A stretch of 64,000 nt of DNA, taken from contig CACWNV010000009.1 of assembly GCA_902762325.1 (NCBI GenBank), positions 1-64,000 on the forward strand, given 5' to 3'. The notes beneath the pieces are model-generated. The model was not told where the DNA came from. It did not search any database and saw only the letters and a list, made by a program, of their open reading frames with translations. Each line of letters begins with the position of its first letter. Positions within the stretch are counted from its first letter, which is position 1. Shown in pieces: positions 9,302 to 18,884 of this stretch. The DNA comes from an uncultured Prevotellaceae bacterium (GTDB lineage Bacteria > Bacteroidota > Bacteroidia > Bacteroidales > Bacteroidaceae). Both the position numbers and the translations under genes were made by a program.

Positions 9302-10219
9302 ATGAAACCTACGTTATTTCTTCTGGCTGCAGGAATGGGCAGCCGTTATGGTGGATTGAAACAGTTGGACGGTTTAGGTCCTAATGGCGAAACCATCATG
9401 GATTATAGTATTTACGATGCTATTCAAGCTGGATTCGGCAAAATCGTATGGGTTATCCGTAAGGATTTTGAAGAGCAGTTCCGCACACAGATATTATCGA
9501 AGTATGAGAACAAAATCCCCTGTGAACTGTGCTTCCAGGCACTTGATTCCCTTCCGGAGGGATTCTCTGTTCCTGAAGGTCGTGTAAAGCCTTGGGGTAC
9601 TAATCATGCAGTACTGATGGGTAAAGACGTTATCAAAGAGCCTTTCTGTGTGATTAACTGTGATGATTTTTATGGCAGAGACGCATTCATGACCATCGGT
9701 AAATTCCTTGCAGACTTACCAGAAGGAGCACAGAACAAATATGCAATGGTTGGTTTCCGTTGCTGCAACACATTAAGTGAGAACGGTTCAGTTGCCCGTG
9801 GTGTATGTGTTTACGATGACAATCATCATCTGACAGATGTTGTTGAGCGTACAGAAATCATGCGCGTTCCAGCCGACGGACCTATTTGCTTCAAGGATGA
9901 AGAAGGAGTATGGCAGCCACTTGAAGAGAATGTACCTGTTTCCATGAACATGTGGGGATTCACTCCTGACTATTTCGAGCATAGTGAGGCTTATTTCAAG
10001 GAGTTCTTAAGCGACCCGAAGAACTTGGAGAATCTGAAAGCTGAGTTCTTTATTCCGTTGATGGTGAACAAACTGATCAACGATGGTACTTCTACCGTTG
10101 AAGTGCTTGACACAACAAGTAAGTGGTTTGGAGTAACTTATGCGGCAGACCGTCAAGCCACGGTTGAGAGAATTCAACAACTGGTAAATGATGGAGTATA
10201 TCCTGAAAAGCTTTTCTAA
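9302..10219 (+). CDS. Sugar-nucleotide-type nucleotidyltransferase
   Basis: A 305-residue member of the NTP_transferase family. The N-terminus FLLAAGMGSRYGGLKQLDGL is the pyrophosphorylase nucleotide-binding signature (here AAGMGSRYGGLKQ), followed by GPNGETIMDYSIYDAI. VINCDDFYGRDAF near residue 120 supplies the metal-binding aspartate. The fold is that of enzymes joining an NTP to a sugar phosphate, but the substrate is not readable from sequence. Bacteroidales members often sit near a sugar kinase; none is adjacent here. It stands alone between its own promoter and a hairpin terminator. Confidence 0.82.
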   Translation: MKPTLFLLAAGMGSRYGGLKQLDGLGPNGETIMDYSIYDAIQAGFGKIVWVIRKDFEEQFRTQILSKYENKIPCELCFQALDSLPEGFSVPEGRVKPWGTNHAVLMGKDVIKEPFCVINCDDFYGRDAFMTIGKFLADLPEGAQNKYAMVGFRCCNTLSENGSVARGVCVYDDNHHLTDVVERTEIMRVPADGPICFKDEEGVWQPLEENVPVSMNMWGFTPDYFEHSEAYFKEFLSDPKNLENLKAEFFIPLMVNKLINDGTSTVEVLDTTSKWFGVTYAADRQATVERIQQLVNDGVYPEKLF

Positions 10220-10243
10220 GTTACTAGAATAAATTGGATTTTG

Positions 10244-10290
10244 AATCTTATCCTGTGCATACTTGGTATCATAGGATAAGATTTACTATT
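10244..10290 (+). terminator. Hairpin terminator after the nucleotidyltransferase
   Basis: AATCTTATCCT (10244-10254) pairs perfectly with AGGATAAGATT (10273-10283) across an 18-nt loop, followed by a weak T-rich run (TACTATTTT). Confidence 0.5.
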
Positions 10291-10312
10291 TTGCAGATTT
10301 TAGCATTTGTCT

Positions 10313-11365
10313 ATGCAGATAAACATTCTTTCCGAAGCAGAATTGGCTCAACTGAAGCAGCTTGTTTCAGATGCTGAACATATCGTTATTTGCTGTCATA
10401 AATCTCCTGATGGTGATGCTCTTGGTTCATCATTAGGATGGGCATCTTATCTCAAGATGATTGGAAAAGAACCCTACGTGGTCATTCCAGATGCCTATCC
10501 TGATTATCTGATGTGGCTTCCCAACTCAGAAAGGATTATCAGGTATGATAAAAGACAGGAATTAGCAAATGTTCTTTTTCAAGATGCAGACTTAGTCTTT
10601 TGTCTTGACTTTAGTAGCATAGACAGAGTGGAAGCGATGGGTGAGGCATTGACCTCTTCCTCTGCACCTAAAGTGATTATCGATCATCATCTGGGGGCTC
10701 TGATGGATGTGAATATGGCAATCTCCTTTCCCGAGATGAGCTCTACGTCAGAGCTTATCTTTAGGATTATATGGCAGATGGGAGGTTTTGAAGAGATGGA
10801 TAAAAAGTGTGCCGTACAACTTTATTGCGGAATGATGACTGATACTGGAGGCTTTACATATAACTCCACTCGTCCCGAGATATTCTTCATCATCTCGCAA
10901 TTGCTCACTAAAAACATCAACAAGGACAAGATTTTCCGGAATGTCTATAACAATTATAGTTCATGGGCTATTCGATTGCGGGGATACATTCTTTGCCAGA
11001 AACTGAATGTACTGGATGATTATCACGCTTCATATTTCACGATTACACGTCAGGAGATGAGAGATTTCCATTTCATTAAAGGTGACGCTGAAGGTCTGGT
11101 GAACATTCCATTGCAGATAAAAGGGATGAAATTGTCAATCTCTCTTCGTGAAGACGACCGGAAAGACAATCTGATTTGGGTCAGCTTGCGTTCGGTAGAC
11201 GACTTCCCATGTAACAAGATGGCAGAGGAGTTCTTCAATGGTGGAGGACATCTCAATGCCAGTGGTGGAAGGTTAGAGTGCTCTGTAAGAGAGGCAGAGC
11301 AGATTGTCCGCCAGGCTATTTTACGATATGAACCCCTTCTTAAGGGTAAGACCCCTACTAATTAA
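10313..11365 (+). CDS. nrnA: DHH/DHHA1 phosphoesterase, NrnA-like nanoRNase / pAp phosphatase
   Basis: 350 residues from the ATG at 10313 (a TTG two codons earlier is less likely). The DHH motifs are all present: CCHKSPDGDALGSS (residues 28-40), CLDFSSIDR near 97-104, IIDHHLGA (123-129) and MMTDTGGFTY in the middle. The DHHA1 domain carries the glycine-rich FNGGGHLNASGG near the C-terminus. NrnA degrades 2-5-nt RNAs and dephosphorylates 3',5'-pAp to AMP; that activity is inferred from the family. It is followed at 23 nt by the DUF4827 lipoprotein and then glmM, an order I recall from other Bacteroidales. Confidence 0.88.
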   Translation: MQINILSEAELAQLKQLVSDAEHIVICCHKSPDGDALGSSLGWASYLKMIGKEPYVVIPDAYPDYLMWLPNSERIIRYDKRQELANVLFQDADLVFCLDFSSIDRVEAMGEALTSSSAPKVIIDHHLGALMDVNMAISFPEMSSTSELIFRIIWQMGGFEEMDKKCAVQLYCGMMTDTGGFTYNSTRPEIFFIISQLLTKNINKDKIFRNVYNNYSSWAIRLRGYILCQKLNVLDDYHASYFTITRQEMRDFHFIKGDAEGLVNIPLQIKGMKLSISLREDDRKDNLIWVSLRSVDDFPCNKMAEEFFNGGGHLNASGGRLECSVREAEQIVRQAILRYEPLLKGKTPTN

Positions 11366-11388
11366 GATTACTAAACGATAAATATATA

Positions 11389-12042
11389 ATGAAAAGAGTT
11401 ACAAATGTCATACTTGTTTTAATGAGTATTTTAGTCCTTTATTCCTGCCGGAATAGGGAAACTTATGCTGAACAGAAGAATAGGGAACGTAGTGCCATTA
11501 ACAGGTATATTGCTGAAAAAGGTGTGAAAGTAATATCAGAAGAAACTTTTTTTGCACAGAACAGCATGACGGATGTGTCAAAGAATGAGTTTGTCCTTTT
11601 TGAATCATCCGGTGTCTATATGCAGATTATCAACAAAGGATGCGGAGAAAAGCTTAAGAACGGTGAGACCGCAAGTGTGTTGTGCCGTTTCTCGGAGTAC
11701 AATCTGCTTAAAGGTCCTGATTCGTTGCAGTTGTCTAATGACTTGTATGTTTATTCCACTCTTGTCGATAAGATGTCTGTAAAGAACACGTTGGGAACCT
11801 TTTCCGCTTCTTTTGATCCGACATCAAGTTTAATTTATAATAAATACGGTAGTAGTAATAATACTTCCGTTCCGGAAGGATGGCTTGTTCCTTTATCCTA
11901 TATAAACCTGGGACGTCCCATCAATGAAGGCGATGAGATAGCAAGAGTTAAGATTATCGTTCCACATACGAAAGGACATTCGTATGCTACCGCCGGTGTT
12001 TATCCTTGTCTGTATAATATTACATACGAAAGAGGAAGATAA
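11389..12042 (+). CDS. DUF4827-type lipoprotein, possibly FKBP-fold
   Basis: A 217-residue protein with a lipoprotein signal (VILVLMSILVLYSC, lipobox LYSC). The mature part begins RNRETYAEQKNRERSAINRY and includes MQIINKGCGEKLKNGE, which resembles the start of FKBP-type peptidyl-prolyl isomerase domains of Bacteroidetes lipoproteins. The FKBP active-site residues are not clearly recognisable, so a catalytic role is doubtful. The assignment to DUF4827 rests on recalled sequence pattern and gene order between nrnA and glmM. It is probably tethered to the inner leaflet of the outer membrane, as Bacteroidetes lipoproteins usually are. Confidence 0.68.
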   Translation: MKRVTNVILVLMSILVLYSCRNRETYAEQKNRERSAINRYIAEKGVKVISEETFFAQNSMTDVSKNEFVLFESSGVYMQIINKGCGEKLKNGETASVLCRFSEYNLLKGPDSLQLSNDLYVYSTLVDKMSVKNTLGTFSASFDPTSSLIYNKYGSSNNTSVPEGWLVPLSYINLGRPINEGDEIARVKIIVPHTKGHSYATAGVYPCLYNITYERGR

Positions 12043-12073
12043 ATAATAGAGGTATAGAATAATATTTGATAAT

Positions 12074-13459
12074 ATGACATTAATTAAATCAATTTCAGGA
12101 ATCCGCGGTACTATCGGCGGAAAAACAGGGGACACATTAAACCCGTTAGATATTGTAAAATTCACATCTGCATACGCAACATTTATCCGCAGAAGCAAGA
12201 AGTCTGAGAGCAATACAATCGTCGTAGGACGCGACGCTCGTATCTCTGGCGAGATGGTGAAGAATGTAGTGTGTGGCACTCTGATGGGAATGGGATATGA
12301 TGTGATTAATATCGGTCTGGCTACGACTCCGACAACAGAACTTGCGGTCAGATGGGCGAAAGCTGCTGGTGGTATCATTATCACGGCAAGTCATAATCCC
12401 CGCCAATGGAATGCTTTGAAACTATTGAATTGTGAAGGAGAGTTTCTTACCGCCGCAGATGGTACGGAAGTGCTGGCTATAGCAGATAAGGAAGACTTTG
12501 AATATGCAGACGTAGAGTCGTTAGGCCATTATACCGAAGACGACACATATAATCAGAAACACATTGAGAGTGTCCTTGCACTAAACCTTGTTGATGTTGA
12601 ATCAATCCGGAATGCTCATTTCAAGGTAGTTGTAGACTCTATCAATTCAGTCGGTGGTATTATTCTTCCCGACCTGCTTAGTGCCTTAGGAGTAGAGTAT
12701 AAGTTCCTGAATGCCGATGCTACAGGTGATTTCGCTCATAATCCAGAGCCTCTTGAGAAGAATCTCAGTGGTATCATGTCTGTGCTTAAAGGTGGCGGAT
12801 ATGATATGGGTATTGTTGTTGACCCCGATGTAGATCGTCTGGCTTTCATCTGTGAGGATGGTCAGATGTTTGGTGAAGAGTATACTCTGGTAAGTGTTGC
12901 TGATTATGTTCTTTCTCATACACCGGGTAATACCGTATCAAATCTTAGCTCTACACGTGCATTACGTGATGTGACGGAGAAGCATGGTGGTAAGTATCAG
13001 GCTGCTGCTGTCGGTGAAGTGAACGTCACAACAAAGATGAAGGAAGTTGGTGCCATTATTGGCGGTGAAGGAAATGGTGGTGTCATTTATCCCGAAAGTC
13101 ATTATGGACGTGATGCTTTGGTAGGTATAGCCCTCTTCCTTTCTTCATTGGCTCAGAAGGGAATGAAAGTGAGTGAACTGCGTGCGACATTCCCCAACTA
13201 TTTTATTGCGAAGAACCGCATAGATCTGACGCCTTCTACGGATATAGATGCTATATTAAATAAGGTGAAGGAGATTTTTGCCGACCAGCAGGTGAATGAT
13301 ATTGATGGAGTGAAGATTGATTTCCCTGACAAGTGGGTACATCTTCGCAAGTCAAATACCGAGCCGATTATCCGTGTATATAGCGAAGCAAGTAGCATGG
13401 AAGTTGCTGATGAGTTAGGAAAGCAACTTATGCAGATTGTATATGATATGCAGGGGTAA
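12074..13459 (+). CDS. glmM: Phosphoglucosamine mutase
   Basis: A 461-residue alpha-D-phosphohexomutase converting glucosamine 6-phosphate to glucosamine 1-phosphate for UDP-GlcNAc, and so peptidoglycan and LPS. The N-terminus ISGIRGTIGG, the phosphoserine loop TASHNP (S106), the Mg2+ loop DPDVDR (250-255) and the C-terminal phosphate-binding loop RKSNTEPIIRVYSEA are all intact. The length is typical. Sequence cannot fully exclude phosphomannomutase activity, but the glmM assignment is standard for Bacteroidales proteins of this context. It ends the nrnA operon and is followed by a strong terminator and then repeat array 1. Confidence 0.9.
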   Translation: MTLIKSISGIRGTIGGKTGDTLNPLDIVKFTSAYATFIRRSKKSESNTIVVGRDARISGEMVKNVVCGTLMGMGYDVINIGLATTPTTELAVRWAKAAGGIIITASHNPRQWNALKLLNCEGEFLTAADGTEVLAIADKEDFEYADVESLGHYTEDDTYNQKHIESVLALNLVDVESIRNAHFKVVVDSINSVGGIILPDLLSALGVEYKFLNADATGDFAHNPEPLEKNLSGIMSVLKGGGYDMGIVVDPDVDRLAFICEDGQMFGEEYTLVSVADYVLSHTPGNTVSNLSSTRALRDVTEKHGGKYQAAAVGEVNVTTKMKEVGAIIGGEGNGGVIYPESHYGRDALVGIALFLSSLAQKGMKVSELRATFPNYFIAKNRIDLTPSTDIDAILNKVKEIFADQQVNDIDGVKIDFPDKWVHLRKSNTEPIIRVYSEASSMEVADELGKQLMQIVYDMQG

Positions 13460-13500
13460 AAGCATTTGGATTAAGAAACCAACATTCTTTTATAGATGAA

Positions 13501-13527
13501 AAGACCGCCAATAGTGCGGTCTTTTTT
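13501..13527 (+). terminator. Intrinsic terminator of glmM
   Basis: AAGACCGC (13501-13508), a 7-nt loop, GCGGTCTT (13516-13523), then four more T. The stem is perfect and GC-rich with a T tail: a textbook intrinsic terminator. Confidence 0.88.
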
Positions 13528-13616
13528 ATTGTTAATGCTATTTGCAATATATTGATTGATATGATGTTACGCAGAAATTCGTCTTTCTCCTAACGGTTTT
13601 GCATAATACGAATTTG

Positions 13617-13710
13617 CTAAATGTATCGTTTAGGCGTGCTAAAGTTATCGTTTAGGTGTGCTAAATGTATCGTTTAGGTGTGCTAAAGGTATCGTTTAGG
13701 TGAGCTAAAG
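13617..13710 (+). repeat. Array 1 of the 22-bp palindromic repeat family (4 units plus partial)
   Basis: Four 17-bp units start at 13617, 13639, 13661 and 13683: CTAAATGTATCGTTTAG, CTAAAGTTATCGTTTAG, CTAAATGTATCGTTTAG and CTAAAGGTATCGTTTAG. They are separated by 5-bp spacers gcgtg, gtgtg, gtgtg, gtgag, and a broken unit (CTAAAG) closes the array. The period is exactly 22 bp. Each unit is an imperfect hairpin (TAAAYG-TAT-CGTTTA), and each spacer is also flanked by complementary TTTAG/CTAAA. The array lies between the glmM terminator and the stop of the convergent ygiQ-type gene. Confidence 0.92.
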
Positions 13711-13732
13711 GAAATCATACAACATGAAGGCT

Positions 13733-15673
13733 TCACTTTTTCCTCTTATACTCCTTCTTTTTGGGATAGCCCGCTTTCTTTCCTGGATATGCACTCTTTG
13801 ATGAACGACTATTATCAGCTGAGTATCTGACACCATTATATAATTTATGGATTAGGTCACTACGACCGATTCTTTTCAGTTCTCTTTCAATGTTCGTTCT
13901 CTCTTCAGGCTTGTACCAGAAGAAGAACATACGTTGGGCAAGTTTGTCGCGTGGAGTCTTGGCACTATAAACAGGCTCTAAAGTATACGGATCATATCCA
14001 GTATACCATGTTTCAGTACTGACAGTCATTGGAGTAGGGGTGAAGTCCTGAACCTGTTCAAGATGGAAGTCTAATTGCTTTGTTATAACAGCCAGTTCAG
14101 CCATGTCTTCTGCATGACAACCGGGATGACTACTGATGAAATAAGGAATAATCTGCTGGTTCAAGCCTTCTTCTCTATTTATCCTGTCAAAGATACTCTT
14201 GAACTCATTAAACAGGCGGAAGGACGGTTTACGCATGAGTGCCAAGACACGATTACTTGTATGTTCTGGAGCCACTTTGAGACGGCCGCTTACATGTTTG
14301 GTAATCAATTCACGTGTATATTGCTGGGCAACATGATTACTATGCTCGTCTTTACTTTTGTGTAAAAGCAAGTCATAGCGGACACCACTTCCGATAAAAC
14401 TCTTCTTTATTCCAGGGATAGCATCAACGGCATGATAGATTTCCAGTAGTTTGGAGTGGTCTGTATTTAAGTTAGGGCATATTTCTGGATTGATACATGA
14501 AGGACGCTTACACCTTTCGCATGCTTTTAAGTTGTTTCCATGCATCCCATACATATTTGCCGAAGGTCCTCCCAGATCGGAAAGATAACCTTTGAAATCA
14601 GGCATCTTTACTATTTTGCGTACCTCACGCAAAATGTTCTCCTTTGATCTGCATGAGATGAATTTCCCCTGATGTGCAGAAATGGTGCAAAAAGCACAAC
14701 CACCAAAACACCCACGATGAATATTCACCGAGTGTTTGATCATCTCGTATGCTGGAATCCTTTTGTTCTTATATTTAGGATGGGGTAGTCTGGTGTATGG
14801 ATAGTCGAAAGAAGCGTCTAATTCTTCTGTCGTCATCGGAGGAAAAGGAGGATTTACCACGGCATACTTACCGTCTACCTCTTGCAAAAGACGCTGGGCA
14901 TGCATCTTGTTCGACTCCTCCTCAATATGTCGGAAATTCTCAGCCTGGGCACGTTTGTTACGAAGACAGGTCTCATGGCTATGAAGTATGATATCATTCT
15001 CATTGATACCGCCAGGTATATCGTTCTTATCAACAAGGAAAACGGTTTGAGGAATATCGTGAATACTATCTATGCTTCGTCCTTTGTCAAGTTCCTGGCA
15101 TAAGCAAAGCGTTACTTTCTCACCCATTCCATAGATGATGATATCTGCTCCTGAGTCGCACAGGATGCACTTCATCAGCTTATCCTGCCAGTAATCATAA
15201 TGAGTAAGGCGCCGCAGGGATGCTTCTATTCCACCAAGAGCTACGGGTACATCCGGATACAATTGCTTCAGGATACGCGTATAGACGATAGTAGGATACT
15301 CCGGTCTGCAATCATGCCGCCCGTCAGGACTATATGCGTCTTCACTACGAAGGCGTCTGTTAGCGGTATACTTGTTTACCATTGAATCCATGCAACCGGG
15401 TGCAATTCCGAAAAAGAGACGAGGCCGCCCGAGTTTTTTGAAATCGCGAAAGTCTCCATGCCAGTCCGGTTGAGGAACAATAGCAACTCGATAGCCGGAA
15501 GCTTCAAGTGTACGCCCGATAACAGCTGCTCCAAAGGAAGGATGATCCACATACGCATCCCCTGAAAAGAGGATGACATCAAGTGTGTCCCATCCACGTA
15601 ATTCACATTCTTTTTTTGTTGTTGGAAGGAAATCTGAGAGTTTGTAGTTATTGTTCTCCACCATTTTCTTCAT
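13733..15673 (-). CDS. YgiQ-family radical SAM protein
   Basis: A 646-residue member of the YgiQ/UPF0313 family. A B12-binding-like N-terminal region (LSDFLPTTKKECELRGWD, DVILFSGDAYVDHPSFG) precedes the radical SAM core, with the cluster motif GCFGGCAFC (C322, C326, C329). A cysteine-rich segment CERCKRPSCINPEICPN follows, and the tail is Lys/Arg-rich. The reaction catalysed by the family is unknown to me. The start may be 15673 (MKKMVENNN) or the ATG at 15664; either overlaps the end of the 106-residue gene, which indicates translational coupling in the minus-strand operon. Repeat array 1 lies just beyond its stop. Confidence 0.88.
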   Translation of the reverse strand: MKKMVENNNYKLSDFLPTTKKECELRGWDTLDVILFSGDAYVDHPSFGAAVIGRTLEASGYRVAIVPQPDWHGDFRDFKKLGRPRLFFGIAPGCMDSMVNKYTANRRLRSEDAYSPDGRHDCRPEYPTIVYTRILKQLYPDVPVALGGIEASLRRLTHYDYWQDKLMKCILCDSGADIIIYGMGEKVTLCLCQELDKGRSIDSIHDIPQTVFLVDKNDIPGGINENDIILHSHETCLRNKRAQAENFRHIEEESNKMHAQRLLQEVDGKYAVVNPPFPPMTTEELDASFDYPYTRLPHPKYKNKRIPAYEMIKHSVNIHRGCFGGCAFCTISAHQGKFISCRSKENILREVRKIVKMPDFKGYLSDLGGPSANMYGMHGNNLKACERCKRPSCINPEICPNLNTDHSKLLEIYHAVDAIPGIKKSFIGSGVRYDLLLHKSKDEHSNHVAQQYTRELITKHVSGRLKVAPEHTSNRVLALMRKPSFRLFNEFKSIFDRINREEGLNQQIIPYFISSHPGCHAEDMAELAVITKQLDFHLEQVQDFTPTPMTVSTETWYTGYDPYTLEPVYSAKTPRDKLAQRMFFFWYKPEERTNIERELKRIGRSDLIHKLYNGVRYSADNSRSSKSAYPGKKAGYPKKKEYKRKK

Positions 15674-15968
15674 GGTTCTGGTCTTTCCAGTTGATATACA
15701 AGGATACCAGCTGATTTAAGCCAAAAGCCTTCATGTTGTTGTTATAGATAACATCTAAGCATAAATCCAAAAGCTCTTTGTCTGTCTCTTGTGAAGATTC
15801 GAGTATGGAACGGACATTGAACTTCAGTTTGTCAAGAACCGTCTCGTCAATAATACCATTACTATCAACAAGATTATTCAACAAAGAATACTTTTCAATT
15901 GTTTGTAAATGATTATCTGTAACCTCAATATTCCTCGTACCTGACTGATTTGCTTGCAATTTATACAT
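15648..15968 (-). CDS. Hypothetical 106-aa protein
   Basis: A small soluble protein without signal peptide or membrane segment, beginning MYKLQANQSGTRNIEV and predicted mostly helical (TVLDKLKFNVRSILESSQ, LDLCLDVIYNNNMKAFGLNQ). I do not recognise a family. It sits 10 nt after the large amidase gene and overlaps the start of the radical SAM gene by 17-26 bp, so it belongs to the operon. The clean codon structure and tight packing support it as real. Confidence 0.72.
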   Translation of the reverse strand: MYKLQANQSGTRNIEVTDNHLQTIEKYSLLNNLVDSNGIIDETVLDKLKFNVRSILESSQETDKELLDLCLDVIYNNNMKAFGLNQLVSLYINWKDQNHEENGGEQ

Positions 15969-15978
15969 ATCTGATATA

Positions 15979-18879
15979 TTAGTTGATTAAGAAATTCAGG
16001 ATTCCTCTCATAATGCTATTTCTAAGAGCCGGATCAATGATACACTCAAATGGAAATCCCATTACAAATGAATGATAGTCCCGTCCGTTATAGGCAACAC
16101 CGGCAGCATTTCCATCACTATATTGCATGGCACAGAATGCCGTATTGACAGACGGACGGAGAACATCTGTTGTCGTTGCCGCATAGTGCTTCTCATTTAA
16201 GTTGCTGTAAATGCTAAAGTTAGTTCCTAATCCGCGAATGGTTGAATTTTTATAAAGGCTGCCGGCATACAATACTTTTAGAGTGTTTGCGAGAAATTGT
16301 CTTTCCGAATCCGACTGCATGTCGGCACCGATATAGGCACCGCTTACAAGTAAGTTACCATGATTCCTCACATAGTTACGCAGCTCTTGTTGTATTTCGC
16401 CGGTAAACGTCTTATAAGGAACAAGCGAATGGCCGTCGTTCCGTTCAAGACCCAACAGCAGGTCTATACAGTCATAATGCGACAATTTCACATGATGGTT
16501 TTTGATTGCTTCACTTGAACAGCTTACAATGTTGTATTTGCCCGCGCTTGCTACAGCCTCTGCATGAGTCTTCACATAGTTAAAGTCATTGCCAGCAATG
16601 AACATTCCAGCCATCTCATCACCACAATAACCTAATCCACCAGCACCTTCTATTCCCATCTTGGTCTTGTCGAAGGACAATTGTTTACCGCTCCAACCTG
16701 CAGTAGAACCATACGTGACACCGGGATCTGCATTCATGTCAAATCCTTGAGAAGTCGTTGTGTTAATGATAGCCGGTGATGAAAGGCGATGAAACCCATT
16801 AACTATTAATACGGTCTGTCTTGCATTGGGCTGGTAATAGGCAGATAAAACCTCCGTAGGAAAGCTCTCTCCACCACGATTCACGGCGGTAACACGGAAG
16901 TTGTATTGAACTCCTGGTTGCAAATCTACCACGCAAGAGTTCGACTTAATTGTCTGTCCATTGTCAAATCCTCTTGATCCGACGGCTATGTATAAATTAT
17001 AGGCAGTTGGAGTAGAGGTCGGTTCCTGTGCATCATGGACAGGATTCCACGATAGACGGACTCGGTTCTTGCTTGTGAACTCTATGCGGAAGTTGTTAGG
17101 AGCCAAAGGCTGAACCACGTAAGAGCTTCCATGCTGATTCGAGATGTACCGTAAGATTGTCTTGTACAATGAACGCGCTAATGTGAATCTGAAATTCGGG
17201 TCTTGTCCAAAGCGCATATCAGGGAAGTTTTGATGGGAGAGAGTCTCTATGATTGCAGACGGCATCTCGGGGCACCTTGTCTCTGAATAATTACGATTGT
17301 ACAAGTCACGACGAATCCAGTTCCCGTATTTGTATCTTAAATCCCTATTCAGTCCTGATAATAAAGACTCGGCAAAATCGTAGGAAGCCATACGGGAAAC
17401 ACCCGAATTCAGTTTTCCATTACCCGTGTTGGTCGTACAGATGGATAAAGAACCAATCAGTTGATCTTCAGGAGAAAAACCTGCATCGCTATGTACTGCT
17501 AATGACAACTCAATAGGTACTCGTTTCCCTGATAAAGACGGCACATAGCATGAGCCACCGGCAAGCCAGTTTGTCATATAAGAACGTGCATTGATATCAT
17601 CAGCATAGTCATCTGCACCATTCTTTGAGCTATATACACTATAAGGAGCACCTGCCCACTGGCAATAATATCTGGCACCTTCGAGTGTTCTGGGCAATCC
17701 ACTGACCTTTCCACCTCGTTGAATGTTTCCCATACCACCACCAAAACGGACAGCATCAGTAGTTATTACGCCCTTGTATTGGCTATAATTGGTCAGGACA
17801 ACTCTATTATTATTGTTATTTCCCTTGTCAAATTCAAAAGTTCCAAGATAAACCCATGTACCGCCACCCATCTGCTGGTTGACACGTATATGCGTTTGTT
17901 GTCCCTTATGGAATACTACATATTGAGCATCAGGAACACTGTTCTGAACCGTAGTGTAGCTGACATAAACAGCATATTTTCCCTCTTCGGTTATGGTCGG
18001 CTGATAGGATACCTGGCTCAGCTGCTTCACTTTGCTGGTAGCATTGACCATTCGCGAACCACCAGCCTCAAAAGGATTCTCTTTGTCCCTATAAGTTCCA
18101 TTATGCAAGGCAAAGCCTGCATAGCCGGAATTGCGCCATGCAGCACCTCCATTATACTCTTGATATGAACCCGAAGCACGACTATGCTCGTAATCAATAA
18201 TGATTTCACGTTTCTGCCAGTCACGTTCTCTTGGCGTAAAGACAACGGCTCCGGCATTCTCTAACATGGGAATCAGATATGGAACAACAATTGTCTGAGT
18301 ATAAAGGTCTTCATTCGTGCAGAACAAGTTAGGGCGTTGCCATCGCCAGGTCCCTTTTTTCTGGTCATAATAACGTCCATGACTTGACCATAAGGACAAA
18401 TGCCGATTATTGAGACCATGAGTGATTGCATTGGGTTTAGAAATGTTCTGAACCCAGGGAATTCCTTTATAGTCAATCTTTCCCCAAAGTCTGCTCCCAT
18501 CTGCATTGTTGGACAACCTGTTGGGAATGAGGTCTTCAATAGGAACACCGGTTGTCTTGACTATAATCTTATATTTGTTATAGGGTTTTGAAAGGATTTT
18601 CCCGACTTTCTTGTATATCTTATTGACAACATCAGGTGAGAACTCTTGTCCATCGAATACGTCACTTACCGTGATGGTGATTGTTTGTGATGGATTATTA
18701 ATCGAATAACTCATCATCTGTGGAGCTTTGGGGAAATCAACTCCTTTTGCTTTGTATTTTTGAAAGTATTTCTGTAAGTCCTCTACGTCATTCTTGTCTA
18801 ATGTCGTGTTCTGTGCCCACGCAGATGAACATAAAGCAAACAATAGAAAGAACAATATACTAAATGATTTGGTGTTCAT
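15979..18879 (-). CDS. Large secreted amidase_3-type protein with golvesin-like and FN3 domains
   Basis: A 966-residue protein with signal peptide (FFLLFALCSSAWAQ, cut near residue 22). The catalytic domain resembles zinc N-acetylmuramoyl-L-alanine amidase: H167 in SSHGRY, a candidate Glu in TNEDLY (190), H463 in LAVHSDAG and E545 in SAIIETLSHQN. A golvesin-like beta-sandwich (about 285-380, with YAVYVSY, GTWVYLGTFEFD and ITTDAVRFGGG) is inserted inside the amidase fold. A fibronectin type III domain follows (~600-690, RLSWNPV, YNFRVTAVNRGGES), then a ~260-residue Rossmann-like C-terminal region (LIVNGFHRLSS). Bacteroidales homologues are often labelled xanthan lyase; the residues seen favour a cell-wall amidase. 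It lies in the operon with an acyltransferase. Confidence 0.78.
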   Translation of the reverse strand: MNTKSFSILFFLLFALCSSAWAQNTTLDKNDVEDLQKYFQKYKAKGVDFPKAPQMMSYSINNPSQTITITVSDVFDGQEFSPDVVNKIYKKVGKILSKPYNKYKIIVKTTGVPIEDLIPNRLSNNADGSRLWGKIDYKGIPWVQNISKPNAITHGLNNRHLSLWSSHGRYYDQKKGTWRWQRPNLFCTNEDLYTQTIVVPYLIPMLENAGAVVFTPRERDWQKREIIIDYEHSRASGSYQEYNGGAAWRNSGYAGFALHNGTYRDKENPFEAGGSRMVNATSKVKQLSQVSYQPTITEEGKYAVYVSYTTVQNSVPDAQYVVFHKGQQTHIRVNQQMGGGTWVYLGTFEFDKGNNNNNRVVLTNYSQYKGVITTDAVRFGGGMGNIQRGGKVSGLPRTLEGARYYCQWAGAPYSVYSSKNGADDYADDINARSYMTNWLAGGSCYVPSLSGKRVPIELSLAVHSDAGFSPEDQLIGSLSICTTNTGNGKLNSGVSRMASYDFAESLLSGLNRDLRYKYGNWIRRDLYNRNYSETRCPEMPSAIIETLSHQNFPDMRFGQDPNFRFTLARSLYKTILRYISNQHGSSYVVQPLAPNNFRIEFTSKNRVRLSWNPVHDAQEPTSTPTAYNLYIAVGSRGFDNGQTIKSNSCVVDLQPGVQYNFRVTAVNRGGESFPTEVLSAYYQPNARQTVLIVNGFHRLSSPAIINTTTSQGFDMNADPGVTYGSTAGWSGKQLSFDKTKMGIEGAGGLGYCGDEMAGMFIAGNDFNYVKTHAEAVASAGKYNIVSCSSEAIKNHHVKLSHYDCIDLLLGLERNDGHSLVPYKTFTGEIQQELRNYVRNHGNLLVSGAYIGADMQSDSERQFLANTLKVLYAGSLYKNSTIRGLGTNFSIYSNLNEKHYAATTTDVLRPSVNTAFCAMQYSDGNAAGVAYNGRDYHSFVMGFPFECIIDPALRNSIMRGILNFLIN

Positions 18880-18884
18880 TATTA

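Noticed and set aside
13617-13710. The 22-bp arrays as CRISPR
   Set aside because: Spacers are only 5 bp and repeats 17 bp, and no cas gene is present.
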